From Pseudomonadota bacterium (GTDB taxonomy: Bacteria > Desulfobacterota > Desulfarculia > Adiutricales > JAGVGV01), in NCBI GenBank assembly GCA_018830135.1, contig JAHJTB010000520.1:1-46044 (forward strand): a DNA stretch of 46,044 nt, in the 5' to 3' direction. The notes below the pieces were generated by a model. The model worked only from the letters and a program-made list of their open reading frames with translations. It had not been told where the DNA came from and searched no databases. This document shows positions 31,314 to 39,632 of this stretch, one piece after another (position 1 is the stretch's first letter; every line of letters begins with the position of its first letter). The position numbers were made by a program, and so were the translations under genes.

Positions 31314-33416
31314 TCAGGACACGATCTTGGTGCCGAAATACTTGTTCAATCGCGGTCCGAGCGACTTCTTGAAATGCCGTTCCGGCATGAAGACCTTGAA
31401 ACGAGTCATCAGACCCACCGGATCGTAGGCGAAATGCTTGCGCACGAAATCCCGACCGATCTTGATCCCGTCGTCCGATCGGGAAAAGCCCTTGAAAAAG
31501 ACTTCGCCCCAACTGTTCTGATATATCAGGCCGGTTTCGACCAGACCATCGGCCCGGTCGGTCTCATCCAGGTTGATCACCAGAAACATCCGGACCAGCT
31601 TGGGCTTGGACAGCAGATCGTCCTCCTTGATCTCGGATAGCTTGAGGTTGGGGAAGAACTCCTTGATCTGCCGGAGCAGATTCTGAAGGTCCGGCACCGT
31701 GCAATGGGTGGCCAGGCGTCCCGCGCCGGCATTGAGGTTGATCGAAGTGCTCTCGTCATAAAGCTTGTTGGTAACCAGCCAGGTCAGCAGTTCGGTCAGA
31801 TAGGGGGAACTGGCCAGCATTTTCTCCCAGCCCTGACCGGCTTCCACCGCGTCCCGGGACAGGAAACCCCGGTAGGCGTCCCAGACCTTGCTGCGGGGGC
31901 TGTCCAGCCGAGGCTGAATGGTCAGACTGGACAGGGCGGGCGGGTCTTCAATCACGCTTTTTATCGAGGAAATCTTGTTCGTTCTTTCCGAAAAAAAGAT
32001 GTACAGCTTGCGGCCCAGGACGGTCAGGTCCCGCTGGCTGATCTTCAAGTCCGACTCCTGTTTCTGGCTGGCCAGTTCCTTGGTGACCCGCTTGTAGGTC
32101 TTGAGGACGAAACGGTTGATTTCATCGCTGAACCGCTGGGCTTCCCGGGAGGACCAATGGTGATAATCGTTCAGCTTTTCGACCATCTTGTGGTTCCAGC
32201 CCCAGTTCCGGATCAGATTGACCATGACCTGTTTTTTTCTGGGCAGATCGGCTCGACGATGGTCGGCCAGCGACAGTTGGGCGCCCGCCTTGAGGTACAA
32301 GGAACGGCGCAACAGGTCCAAGTCGTCCAGACGGTTGTTTTCAACCAGGTAATCGCTGGCCCGCTGGAACATGATCACGTACGGGTCGAGATAATTCGCG
32401 TCGTTTTCATTGGCCAGAAGCCGGCTTTTCAGGTCGTCGGCCAGCAGTCCTTTGCTGCCGTGGTTGATCATGTACTCCTCGAGCAGGGCCATCTTGAGTA
32501 CCGATTTGAACGGGCTGCCGATGGTCTTGTTGATCTGCCAGATGGCCGCGCCGTAAAACTCGCCCAAGGATATGTTGTACACGTTGCCCATGTCCACCAG
32601 ACGGCTCGCGTCGATGCGCTTGGACTTGGCTGCCAAGGCAGACAGGCTGCTGTATTCCTGGTCGCTGACCCCCGGCGGCATGGCCCACCAGAGCGGCACC
32701 TGGCCGCAGACCAGGGTCAGGGAACGGTAGAACTCCTCCTTGAGAATCTTGCCCTGGGCCGTGCCCGAACTCTCGCCGCCGGCCGAACCAAAGTCGTTCC
32801 GGCGGACCTTGACCAGGTCCAGGGGAAAGCAGTGGACTTCCGCGCCGCCAAAAGTGTCGGCCCACTGGTCGATGGCCCGAAGCTTCTCTTCGAAATAAAG
32901 GCGGGACTCACGGCTGAACGTGTCGCCTTCAATGCAAATCCAGTAGTCGAAGTCCGATTTGCTGTTCTGGGCGATGGACCCCAGGGAACCGATCAGGGAG
33001 ATGGACTTGACCGGCAGGCTGGGATCGAGAACGGGTCGGGATTTCATGGCCGGCAGGGAGCGGCCGGGAAAGGCTTCCGCGAAACCCTGGGCTATCAGAG
33101 GGGTGATCTCGAAGCCGTACACCCCGCAAGGACTGATTTTACAGGCGTCTCGGGCGGGCAGGAGATCGTCCGCCTGAATGTGGATCAGAAGCGGGATCAG
33201 GTCGTAAACAAGCTTTTTGCGATGCGGGAGCTGGTCGTACAGGAAGTCCCGCTTGTTGGCGTTGTACTGTTCGAAAACACGCAACGGATGGGCCAGCCGC
33301 GCCTCGTCAAAAGACGGCTCTTCCTCCCGGTCCGGCACAAGCTCGACCGTCTGGTCGGGTATCTCGGCCAAAGGACGGGGCGCGGACTTTTTACGGCTGA
33401 AAAATTTTTTAAACAT
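31314..33416 (-). CDS. Class I (enterobacterial-type) adenylate cyclase
   Basis: 700 aa. The nucleotidyltransferase-like catalytic core shows SLIGSLGSIAQNSKSDFDYW (GSxGS plus DxD), VHCFPLDLVKVRRNDFG and the SLYLKAG segment of class I cyclases. Enterobacterial CyaA has a longer C-terminal regulatory region; here it ends after RHFKKSLGPRLNKYFG. The N-terminus is basic (FKKFFSRKK). It makes cAMP from ATP. The ATG at 33416 lacks a clear ribosome site, and a small ORF with a strong one ends 6 nt upstream. A strong promoter lies about 410 nt upstream. The HD-GYP gene follows. Confidence 0.85.
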   Translation of the reverse strand: MFKKFFSRKKSAPRPLAEIPDQTVELVPDREEEPSFDEARLAHPLRVFEQYNANKRDFLYDQLPHRKKLVYDLIPLLIHIQADDLLPARDACKISPCGVYGFEITPLIAQGFAEAFPGRSLPAMKSRPVLDPSLPVKSISLIGSLGSIAQNSKSDFDYWICIEGDTFSRESRLYFEEKLRAIDQWADTFGGAEVHCFPLDLVKVRRNDFGSAGGESSGTAQGKILKEEFYRSLTLVCGQVPLWWAMPPGVSDQEYSSLSALAAKSKRIDASRLVDMGNVYNISLGEFYGAAIWQINKTIGSPFKSVLKMALLEEYMINHGSKGLLADDLKSRLLANENDANYLDPYVIMFQRASDYLVENNRLDDLDLLRRSLYLKAGAQLSLADHRRADLPRKKQVMVNLIRNWGWNHKMVEKLNDYHHWSSREAQRFSDEINRFVLKTYKRVTKELASQKQESDLKISQRDLTVLGRKLYIFFSERTNKISSIKSVIEDPPALSSLTIQPRLDSPRSKVWDAYRGFLSRDAVEAGQGWEKMLASSPYLTELLTWLVTNKLYDESTSINLNAGAGRLATHCTVPDLQNLLRQIKEFFPNLKLSEIKEDDLLSKPKLVRMFLVINLDETDRADGLVETGLIYQNSWGEVFFKGFSRSDDGIKIGRDFVRKHFAYDPVGLMTRFKVFMPERHFKKSLGPRLNKYFGTKIVS

Positions 33417-33828
33417 GCTGGTCTATGTTTGGATTTCCCCAAGGCGGTCCGCCGGGGACATGTTTGCGTCATTATGGATGATTGTCACGGCCGAAGGAAC
33501 CGGTCCTTCCGTCGGGAGGCCGCACTCCGTCTCCTCGCCTGATTCATGCGGGCCGCCCCGTTGCCGATCCGGGCCCCGGGCCAAGGGTAAGCCCGAAATT
33601 CGAACCCGGCGGGTCATACCCGTATTCCAACCGCTGAAACGGTTGTCCATCTGCCCCCCCTCAGAATGGATGCAGCCCCGGTCCGTCACCCCGTCCGACA
33701 TACCCCCGCCAGACAGGGGGCCGCTGGATTCGTTGAACGGCGAAACCGCCTTGCCCACGACTTGATATGGGGCGATTGAAACATCTCCGGGCGTCGAGAT
33801 CAGGCCTGTATGAAACCTAAACATTTTT
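33417..33828 (-). other. Long structured leader of the adenylate cyclase gene
   Basis: About 410 nt lie between the promoter and the cyclase start. On the minus strand the leader can form GGCG-GTTT-CGCC, CCCCC-TGTCTGGC-GGGGG and CAACCG-TTTCAG-CGGTTG hairpins. It does not match the c-di-GMP-I or -II riboswitch consensus. It also overlaps the divergent prmA upstream region. Confidence 0.4.
33423..33650 (-). CDS. Possible 75-residue leader ORF before adenylate cyclase
   Basis: Starts ATG 33650 behind a G-rich ribosome site (GAGGGGGGGCAG) and stops 6 nt before the cyclase ATG, which has no clear site of its own. Translational coupling would explain this arrangement. The product (MDNRFSGWNTGMTRRVR...) matches no family I know and is rich in G, R and P, so it may be a chance frame in a structured leader. 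Confidence 0.3.
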   Translation of the reverse strand: MDNRFSGWNTGMTRRVRISGLPLARGPDRQRGGPHESGEETECGLPTEGPVPSAVTIIHNDANMSPADRLGEIQT

Positions 33829-33857
33829 ACTATAGTCCAGGCCCCGGGCTTTTTCAA
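33829..33857 (-). promoter_or_regulatory. Strong sigma-70-type promoter of the adenylate cyclase unit
   Basis: Minus strand: TTGAAA (33857-33852), exactly 17 bases, TATAGT (33834-33829). The predicted start is near 33822. Confidence 0.6.
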
Positions 33858-33934
33858 CAATCAAAATCGAAACCGGGACCCATATGGCTCACTGGTTTAT
33901 TTATCTATTAATATCAATTATATATAACGAATGC

Positions 33935-33964
33935 TTGCCAGCGATCGCCCGGTCGGTTTAACAT
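33935..33964 (+). promoter_or_regulatory. Candidate promoter of prmA-rsmE
   Basis: TTGCCA (33935-33940), 18-base spacer, TAACAT (33959-33964), preceded by an AT-rich stretch (33895-33930). It leaves only about 14 nt of leader, just enough for the GGAAAGGTGG ribosome site. Confidence 0.4.
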
Positions 33965-33984
33965 AGGCCCGGAAAGGTGGAAAC

Positions 33985-34905
33985 ATGGACGCCCGAGGGA
34001 AACACGCCGACCGGCAGTGGTTGGAAATATCGGTATATCACCCGCCCGAGGTGGCCGAGGCCGTGGCCGCCTACCTGTTCGAATGCGGGGCTTCGGCCCT
34101 GTCCCTGGAGGAAGATTCCCAAGACCCCGCCCAGTGGGTATCCACGGCCGGATTCAAGGCCCATCCCGGCCAGGACCACCCCGCGACGGACCTGCCCGCC
34201 TTTCTCGTGACTCTGGCGGATATCTTCGACCTGCCCGAGCCGCCTCGCTGGCTCCGGCGTCAGGTCCCCCAGGGAGACTGGGCGGAAAAGTGGAAGGAGG
34301 GGCTTTCACCCATTGAAATCGGCCCCAGCCTGGTCGTCAAACCCACCTGGTGCGAATACACGCCCCGGCCCGGACAGAAAATCATCGAACTGGACCCGGG
34401 TCTGGCCTTTGGGACCGGACGCCACGCCACCACCTATATGTGCCTCGAAGCCCTGGAACGTTTCTGCCGTCCGTCCGACCGGACAGGCCTGCGGATTCTG
34501 GACCTGGGCACCGGCAGCGGGATTCTGGCCCTGGCCGCCGCCGCCCTGGGCCAGACCCATATAATCGCCGTGGACGTCGACCCCGAAGCCATCCGGGTCG
34601 CCGCCGAAAACGTGGCCCTGGCCGGGGCCGGGAGTTCGATCACCCTCGCCTGCTCCGGCTCGGAGGCCCTGACGGGACACTTCGACCTGATCCTGGCCAA
34701 CCTGACCGCGGCGGACCTGAAACAGGTCAGCCCCGATCTGGCCCGCCTCTCCGCTCCCGGAGCGACGCTGATCCTTTCCGGGATTCTCGACGACCAGGCC
34801 GAGGACCTGGCCCGGCACTATGCCGGCTCCGGTTTCGAGATACTGGAACGTTTGAGCGGTGACGAATGGAGGACTTTCATCCTGAAACGGGGCCTTCCTG
34901 AATGA
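33985..34905 (+). CDS. prmA: Ribosomal protein L11 methyltransferase PrmA
   Basis: 306 aa. The N-terminal substrate-binding domain (WLEISVYHPPEVAEAVAAYL) is followed by a class I methyltransferase domain with LDPGLAFGTGRHATT, ILDLGTGSGILALAAA, VDVDPEA and ILANLTAADL. These are diagnostic for PrmA, which trimethylates L11. GGAAAGGTGG precedes the ATG. The stop overlaps the start of rsmE (ATGA), a common pair in bacteria. Confidence 0.95.
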   Translation: MDARGKHADRQWLEISVYHPPEVAEAVAAYLFECGASALSLEEDSQDPAQWVSTAGFKAHPGQDHPATDLPAFLVTLADIFDLPEPPRWLRRQVPQGDWAEKWKEGLSPIEIGPSLVVKPTWCEYTPRPGQKIIELDPGLAFGTGRHATTYMCLEALERFCRPSDRTGLRILDLGTGSGILALAAAALGQTHIIAVDVDPEAIRVAAENVALAGAGSSITLACSGSEALTGHFDLILANLTAADLKQVSPDLARLSAPGATLILSGILDDQAEDLARHYAGSGFEILERLSGDEWRTFILKRGLPE

Positions 34906-35651
34906 GACGCTTCTGGATTCAGCCCGGCGAGGCCGATTCGGGACGCGTCCGCTTCCAGCCCGCCGAGGCCCGTCACGCTCGTGACGTGCTCCGCTTGAAA
35001 TCAGGCGATCCGGTCCTTCTGATCGACGGGACCGGAACCGAATATTCGGCCCGTATCTCCTCGATCGACCGCTCCGGTGTCGAAGCGGAAATCATCGAGA
35101 CACGATCCGGTCTGCCGGAGCCCACAGTCGATCTGACCCTGGCCCTGGCCCTGCTCAGACCCGATAATATGGACCTGGTCGTCCAAAAAAGCGTCGAACT
35201 GGGCCTAAAAACCCTCATTCCCATGCAAACCGGCCGGACGGCCGCTCATCTCGCCTCCGGATCGGCCCTCCGCCGTCTGGAACGATGGCGCCGTATCGCG
35301 GCCCAGGCCCTCAAACAGTGCCGGCGAAGCGTTCCCGTCCAGATTGAGGCCGTTCATGATTTTGACCAAGCCCTCAAAGCCGCCTCCCGGGCCGACACGC
35401 GGCTCATGTTTCATCCGCCCCCCGGCCTCCCGGACCGCCGCGCCTGGTCGGAACTTCTGGGCGCCGCCCCCCCCCGCCCCTCGGTCTTCATCATGATCGG
35501 ACCCGAAGGGGGATTTACGGACGAGGAGACGGATCGGGCTCTGGAAAAAGGATTCCATCTCGTCGGCCTCGGGCCGCGTATCCTGCGCTCGGAAACGGCC
35601 GCCCTGGCGGCCGTCACGATTTTGGGATTCGAATTAGGCGATTTATTTTAG
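34902..35651 (+). CDS. rsmE: 16S rRNA (uracil1498-N3)-methyltransferase RsmE
   Basis: 249 aa. The N-terminal PUA-like domain (RRFWIQPGEADSGRVRF, HARDVLRLKSGD) precedes the SPOUT domain with the knot motifs FIMIGPEGGFTDEE and LGPRILRSETAALAAV. It methylates N3 of U1498 in 16S rRNA. It overlaps prmA by 4 nt and is translationally coupled. Confidence 0.95.
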   Translation: MRRFWIQPGEADSGRVRFQPAEARHARDVLRLKSGDPVLLIDGTGTEYSARISSIDRSGVEAEIIETRSGLPEPTVDLTLALALLRPDNMDLVVQKSVELGLKTLIPMQTGRTAAHLASGSALRRLERWRRIAAQALKQCRRSVPVQIEAVHDFDQALKAASRADTRLMFHPPPGLPDRRAWSELLGAAPPRPSVFIMIGPEGGFTDEETDRALEKGFHLVGLGPRILRSETAALAAVTILGFELGDLF

Positions 35652-35741
35652 TTTTTCTTGATTTTTCCACCATTAAGCGCTATCATCACTCGTGAAATAC
35701 ACGCCAAATACCGGATCGGACATCAGCCGGGGGAGGACCTT

Positions 35742-37289
35742 ATGAGGTGCCCGAAGTGCGGTTTCAACAGCTTTGATCATAATGACAACTGCCCCAAATG
35801 CGGTCGAGACATGAATCCGACCCGTCAGCTCCTCGCTCTGACTCCTGTCACCCCGGAGCCCAAACCGTTTCTGGCCTCCCTCCTGGGAAGCCTGGCCCAG
35901 GATACGGAAGAGCAGTTCATCTTCGAGGAAGAAACCGAGCATCTGACATCCTTTGACGATGACGGTATGGTCTCGTCCGGGGATGAAGAAGTCGACTTCT
36001 CCGATGAAGCCATCTCCCTCGAATCCGAAGAGTCCATTTCTCTGGCCCCTTCGGAAGAAGAGCGTATTTCCCTGGAAGCCCCCGAGGAAGAAGAGAGTAT
36101 CTCGCTGGCATCTGCCGATGAATTACAGGGGATCGCCTTCTCCATGGATGAAACCGCCGGGCCGGCCCCGGAACCTGAAGAAATGTCTTTGGAACTAGGC
36201 GATCTGACCGTTGAGGAAGAACCGGCGGCTCTGGAATCTGTAGAAGCCCAACCCGGCGACGAAGAGGATTTCGACCTCGAACTCGAAGGATTCGAGACGG
36301 AAGAACCGGCCATCGAGGTCCAGGCCCGGGACGACCAAGCGGCCCCCATTGAATTCGAGCCCGCCGAAGACGATCTCGAACTATCCCTCGACGAAGTATC
36401 CGAGGAGTCCATCGGCTTCGAACAGGCCGGGGAAACCATGATCATCGAACCCGAGGCCATGGAAGCAGCCCGAGCGGCGATGCAGGCCCGAACCGCACAA
36501 GCCCAACCCGCCGCCGAACCCGAACCCGTCGATCTGGCGCCAACGGAAGATGACGATCTGGGCATGGAAGGACTGGACCTGGATTTTTCCGAGGATGCCG
36601 AGGCCGAGGGTGAAGAGGACCTGATCGCTATGGATGACTCCTTCTCCGAGTTGTCCCTGGACGAAGACGAGGTGGTTGGCGGCGAAGAAATGGTCGAGGT
36701 TGCCCTGGGCGGGGCCGAAACGGGAGCCGGCGGGGAATTGGGTTTTGAAGAGACCGTGGCGCTGCAACCGGACGACGACCTGGTTATCGGGGAAGTTGAA
36801 CCCGTGGCCGTGAAAGAGTTATCCGTGGCGGAGTCGGAGCTGGATGAAGACCTGATTTTGGACCTGGAGCCCGAAACCGATGAACCCCTCATGGCAACCG
36901 AGTCCGAAAATCTGGATATGGGATTGGAAACCGGGCTGGAATTCGACGACGATATGGAACTGACCCTGGAAGAAGAGCCCGGGCTCGACGGACTGGCCGA
37001 AGCCGAGGCTCCGGAAGTGGAGGTCGAAACCCTGTCCATCGATCCGGGAGTCGATCTGGATTCGACCATCGTCTCTGCTGAGGAGTCGCTCGCACTCGAG
37101 GTCGAACCACTGGATATGGCGGACTCGGACGAGGGTGAAGAACTGGATTTCAGTTCTCTGGACCTCGAGTTGGAGGAAACCGAAGCGTTGTCCGATGCAG
37201 CCGGGGACCAGGAGGGCCGGGAAGGCGATCCGGACCTCGACGGTCTGGACCTCGACCTGGCGGACCTTTCCCTGGACGAGGAGGCGTGA
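35742..37289 (+). CDS. Zinc-ribbon protein with a long, highly acidic low-complexity tail
   Basis: 515 aa. The N-terminus is a zinc ribbon, MRCPKCGFNSFDHNDNCPKC, with C3, C6, C17 and C20. Residues after about 45 are dominated by Glu, Asp, Leu, Ser and Ala, with recurring short blocks such as ISLESEE, DLELEGFE and LDLDLADLSLDEEA and almost no basic residues. The tail is probably disordered or weakly coiled. The net charge would be strongly negative, as in chaperone-like or nucleic-acid-mimic proteins. ATG 35742 follows GGGGGAGGACC. The function is unknown; no family name is claimed. It follows rsmE on the same strand with no visible terminator. Confidence 0.75.
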   Translation: MRCPKCGFNSFDHNDNCPKCGRDMNPTRQLLALTPVTPEPKPFLASLLGSLAQDTEEQFIFEEETEHLTSFDDDGMVSSGDEEVDFSDEAISLESEESISLAPSEEERISLEAPEEEESISLASADELQGIAFSMDETAGPAPEPEEMSLELGDLTVEEEPAALESVEAQPGDEEDFDLELEGFETEEPAIEVQARDDQAAPIEFEPAEDDLELSLDEVSEESIGFEQAGETMIIEPEAMEAARAAMQARTAQAQPAAEPEPVDLAPTEDDDLGMEGLDLDFSEDAEAEGEEDLIAMDDSFSELSLDEDEVVGGEEMVEVALGGAETGAGGELGFEETVALQPDDDLVIGEVEPVAVKELSVAESELDEDLILDLEPETDEPLMATESENLDMGLETGLEFDDDMELTLEEEPGLDGLAEAEAPEVEVETLSIDPGVDLDSTIVSAEESLALEVEPLDMADSDEGEELDFSSLDLELEETEALSDAAGDQEGREGDPDLDGLDLDLADLSLDEEA

Positions 37290-37319
37290 TCCCTCCCGAC
37301 CGGCGGTCCCTTCCGGCAA

Positions 37320-37347
37320 GACCGGGTTCCGACCGGTTTTTTTTAGA
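37320..37347 (+). terminator. Weak candidate terminator after the acidic protein gene
   Basis: A 5-bp stem (ACCGG/CCGGT with a 7-base loop) runs into a T8 tract about 35 nt past the stop. The T tract is convincing but the stem is short. The remaining 270 nt up to the response regulator hold only the promoter listed next. Confidence 0.4.
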
Positions 37348-37541
37348 CCGCCTGCACGTGAAGAGAGGCACATTGAGGTGTCCTTTCCTATCCGGCCCTG
37401 GATCGAAACGAGAATTCCATTCATAGCCTATTAAAATCAATTTAATTTTAGATTTGCAGCCATCCGATACCGGGCGTTCGGACCGGAATCCGTCGGGAAC
37501 ATGGTCCGTTACGGAGGGTGAATTTTATCCAATCAGTTACG

Positions 37542-37570
37542 TTGACACCCTGATACGGGTGAGTTACAAT
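37542..37570 (+). promoter_or_regulatory. Strong sigma-70-type promoter of the sigma-54 response regulator
   Basis: Perfect TTGACA (37542-37547), exactly 17 bases, TACAAT (37565-37570). The start near 37577 gives a leader of about 40 nt. Confidence 0.75.
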
Positions 37571-37615
37571 TTTCCGTGATATTATTTTCACAATTTCGCG
37601 GAGGAAGCAGCGACC

Positions 37616-38968
37616 TTGGTCTATCCACACCGGGCCTTGATCATCGATGACGAATCAGTCATTCGGGAAAGCTGCAGCCGCCTGCTTTCCAAGGAAGGTC
37701 TCGAAGTCACCGTAGCCGAAGGCGGCGATACGGCCCTCCGGCTGTTGGACAAATGGGCCTACGACCTCATCCTCCTGGACCTGGTCATCCCCGGTTATGA
37801 AGGACTCGAACTCCTTCGCCACATCCGGGCCCAGGACCAGGAGGCCATCGTTCTGGTCATATCCGGTTACGGGACGGTCCAGTCCGCCGTGGAAGCCATG
37901 AAACTTGGGGCTTACGACTTTCTGGCCAAACCCTTCACGCCGGCCGATCTGAGGAAAATGGTCCGTCAGGCCATGGAAAAGAGGCGGCTGGCGCTGGAAA
38001 ACCTGTATCTGCGCCAGGAACTGGAACACCGGCGCCATCGGACCCAGATCGTCAGCCGCAGCCGGGCCATGTCCCAGGTCATCGAGATCGTCGAACGGGT
38101 CGCCCCCACGGACACGACGGTCCTGTTGACCGGTGAAAGCGGCACGGGGAAAAGCCTGATCGCCCGCCGCATCCACGAGCTGTCCGCCCGTTCGGATCGC
38201 CCCTTTGTCAACGTGGATTGCGGGACCCTGGTCGAGACCCTGTTCGAAAGCGAACTGTTCGGCCATGTCAAGGGAGCCTTCACCGGCGCCGACACCAGCA
38301 AGATCGGCAAGTTCGAACTCTCCCACAACGGAACCATCTTTTTCGATGAAATCAGCAATATCAGCCTAGACGTCCAGGCCAAACTCCTCAAGGCGGTCGA
38401 TGACCGGGTCATTTCCAAGGTCGGCAGCCACCGGACCATCAACGTCAACGTTCGAATCCTGGCCGCCACCAACCAAAACCTCCAGCAGGCCATTTCCGAT
38501 GGACACTTCCGGGAGGACCTCTATTATCGCCTCAACGTGGTCTCCATCCACATCCCCCCCCTCCGGGAACGCCGGGAAGACGTCCCGACCCTGATCGACT
38601 TTTTCATGAAGCTGTATAACGGCCTGCGCAATATGAAGGTCGAAAGCATCTCGCCGCGGGCCATGCAGATTCTCCTGGAGTACGACTGGCCGGGCAATGT
38701 TCGCGAACTGGCCAACATGGTCGAGCGGCTGGTGGTTCTGGGCCGGGAGGGAATCATTCAGCACGACGACCTGGCCTTCGTGGGTTGGCAAAAGACGGAA
38801 AATCTCGTCTCCGGTCACGCCGCGGGGCTTTCCCTACAGGAAGCGGAACGCGAACACATCTTGAAAGTGCTGAACATGTACGAGGGCCGGCGCGGCGAGA
38901 CGGCCGAGGCCTTGGGGATCGACCGCAAGACCCTACGCGAAAAGATCAAACGGTATGGCCTGGAATAA
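37616..38968 (+). CDS. NtrC-family sigma-54-dependent response regulator
   Basis: 450 aa. Receiver domain (1-120) with the acidic pair DD in ALIIDDES, phosphoacceptor D55 (LILLDLVIP) and K in FLAKPFT. AAA+ domain (about 145-380) with Walker A GESGTGKS and the sigma-54 contact loop GAFTGAD, plus the DEIS Walker B and R-finger region. C-terminal Fis-type HTH (AEALGIDRKTLREKIKRYGL). It should activate RpoN-dependent promoters. No cognate kinase is adjacent. The start is TTG 37616, with GGAGGAA 9 nt upstream and the promoter 46 nt away. Confidence 0.93.
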   Translation: MVYPHRALIIDDESVIRESCSRLLSKEGLEVTVAEGGDTALRLLDKWAYDLILLDLVIPGYEGLELLRHIRAQDQEAIVLVISGYGTVQSAVEAMKLGAYDFLAKPFTPADLRKMVRQAMEKRRLALENLYLRQELEHRRHRTQIVSRSRAMSQVIEIVERVAPTDTTVLLTGESGTGKSLIARRIHELSARSDRPFVNVDCGTLVETLFESELFGHVKGAFTGADTSKIGKFELSHNGTIFFDEISNISLDVQAKLLKAVDDRVISKVGSHRTINVNVRILAATNQNLQQAISDGHFREDLYYRLNVVSIHIPPLRERREDVPTLIDFFMKLYNGLRNMKVESISPRAMQILLEYDWPGNVRELANMVERLVVLGREGIIQHDDLAFVGWQKTENLVSGHAAGLSLQEAEREHILKVLNMYEGRRGETAEALGIDRKTLREKIKRYGLE

Positions 38969-38989
38969 AAACGAGGCGGCACGTCCGGC

Positions 38990-39463
38990 ATGACCCAAGA
39001 CCTGGATGCGGCCCTGTCCGCCTTGACCAACGGGATTTATCTCCTGACGACCGGTTCGCTCGAACGTCCCGGGGGCATGGTGGTTTCCTGGGTGACTCAG
39101 GTGGGAGGCGACCCGCCCCTGGTCGCCGTGGCCGTGAGGACCAACCGCTTCCTCCACGACCTGGTTCCCGAATACGGCGTCTTCGGGCTGAACGTTCTGT
39201 CGGCGGACTTTCTCGAACGGATGACCGAGTTTAAACAGGCCCTTCCCGGCAGGCAGTTCGACCACCTGCCCCTGTTCACGGCGGCCACCGGCGCGCCTTT
39301 GCTCGAAAACGCCCTGGCCTGCCTGGACTGCCGTCTGGCTGAAACCATCAGACCCGGCGATCACAGCCTGTTTGTCGGACGGGTCGAGGCGGCCCGCGTC
39401 CCCCGATACGGCCCGCCTTTGACGACGCAGGATTACGGGCGGGCCTATCTGGGTCGCAAATAA
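38990..39463 (+). CDS. Flavin reductase-like domain protein
   Basis: 157 aa. The flavin-binding split-barrel of the flavin reductase-like family is visible: an N-terminal ALTNGIYLLTTGSLERPGGM, the flavin-contacting TQVGGDPPLVAVAVR, and GVFGLNVLSADF. It ends in LFVGRVEAA. It probably reduces FMN with NAD(P)H or is a small flavoprotein. No signal peptide. The start ATG follows the regulator stop by 21 nt with a weak ribosome site, so it may depend on readthrough from that gene. Confidence 0.78.
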   Translation: MTQDLDAALSALTNGIYLLTTGSLERPGGMVVSWVTQVGGDPPLVAVAVRTNRFLHDLVPEYGVFGLNVLSADFLERMTEFKQALPGRQFDHLPLFTAATGAPLLENALACLDCRLAETIRPGDHSLFVGRVEAARVPRYGPPLTTQDYGRAYLGRK

Positions 39464-39552
39464 CCGGATTTCCCCTCTGACGGATCGAGGCATCTGCAAA
39501 AGATTCAGTTTGGTGCGAAGCAGAGGAGGACGAATGATCGTAACCGCTTCAA

Positions 39553-39570
39553 TATAAATATATATTTATA
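39553..39570. repeat. 18-bp perfect AT palindrome between convergent genes
   Basis: TATAAATATATATTTATA is a perfect inverted repeat in a GC-rich genome. It lies between the flavin reductase-like gene and the outer-membrane protein gene. No typical terminator is visible in this gap, so the palindrome may be involved, but its role is unknown. Confidence 0.45.
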
Positions 39571-39632
39571 GGGCTACGATTTGAGTCCGACAAAGAGAGC
39601 GGGCCAAAGAGGACTTTTTCAGAGGCATCGAA

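Noticed and set aside
33423-33824. Longer minus-strand frame starting near ATG 33824
   Set aside because: The ATG is only four bases from the -10 element of the cyclase promoter, so it would lie at or before the transcription start. Only the shorter ORF from 33650 was kept, with low confidence.
33429-33828. c-di-GMP riboswitch upstream of adenylate cyclase
   Set aside because: The leader has hairpins but lacks the conserved GEMM core sequences. No riboswitch class is claimed.
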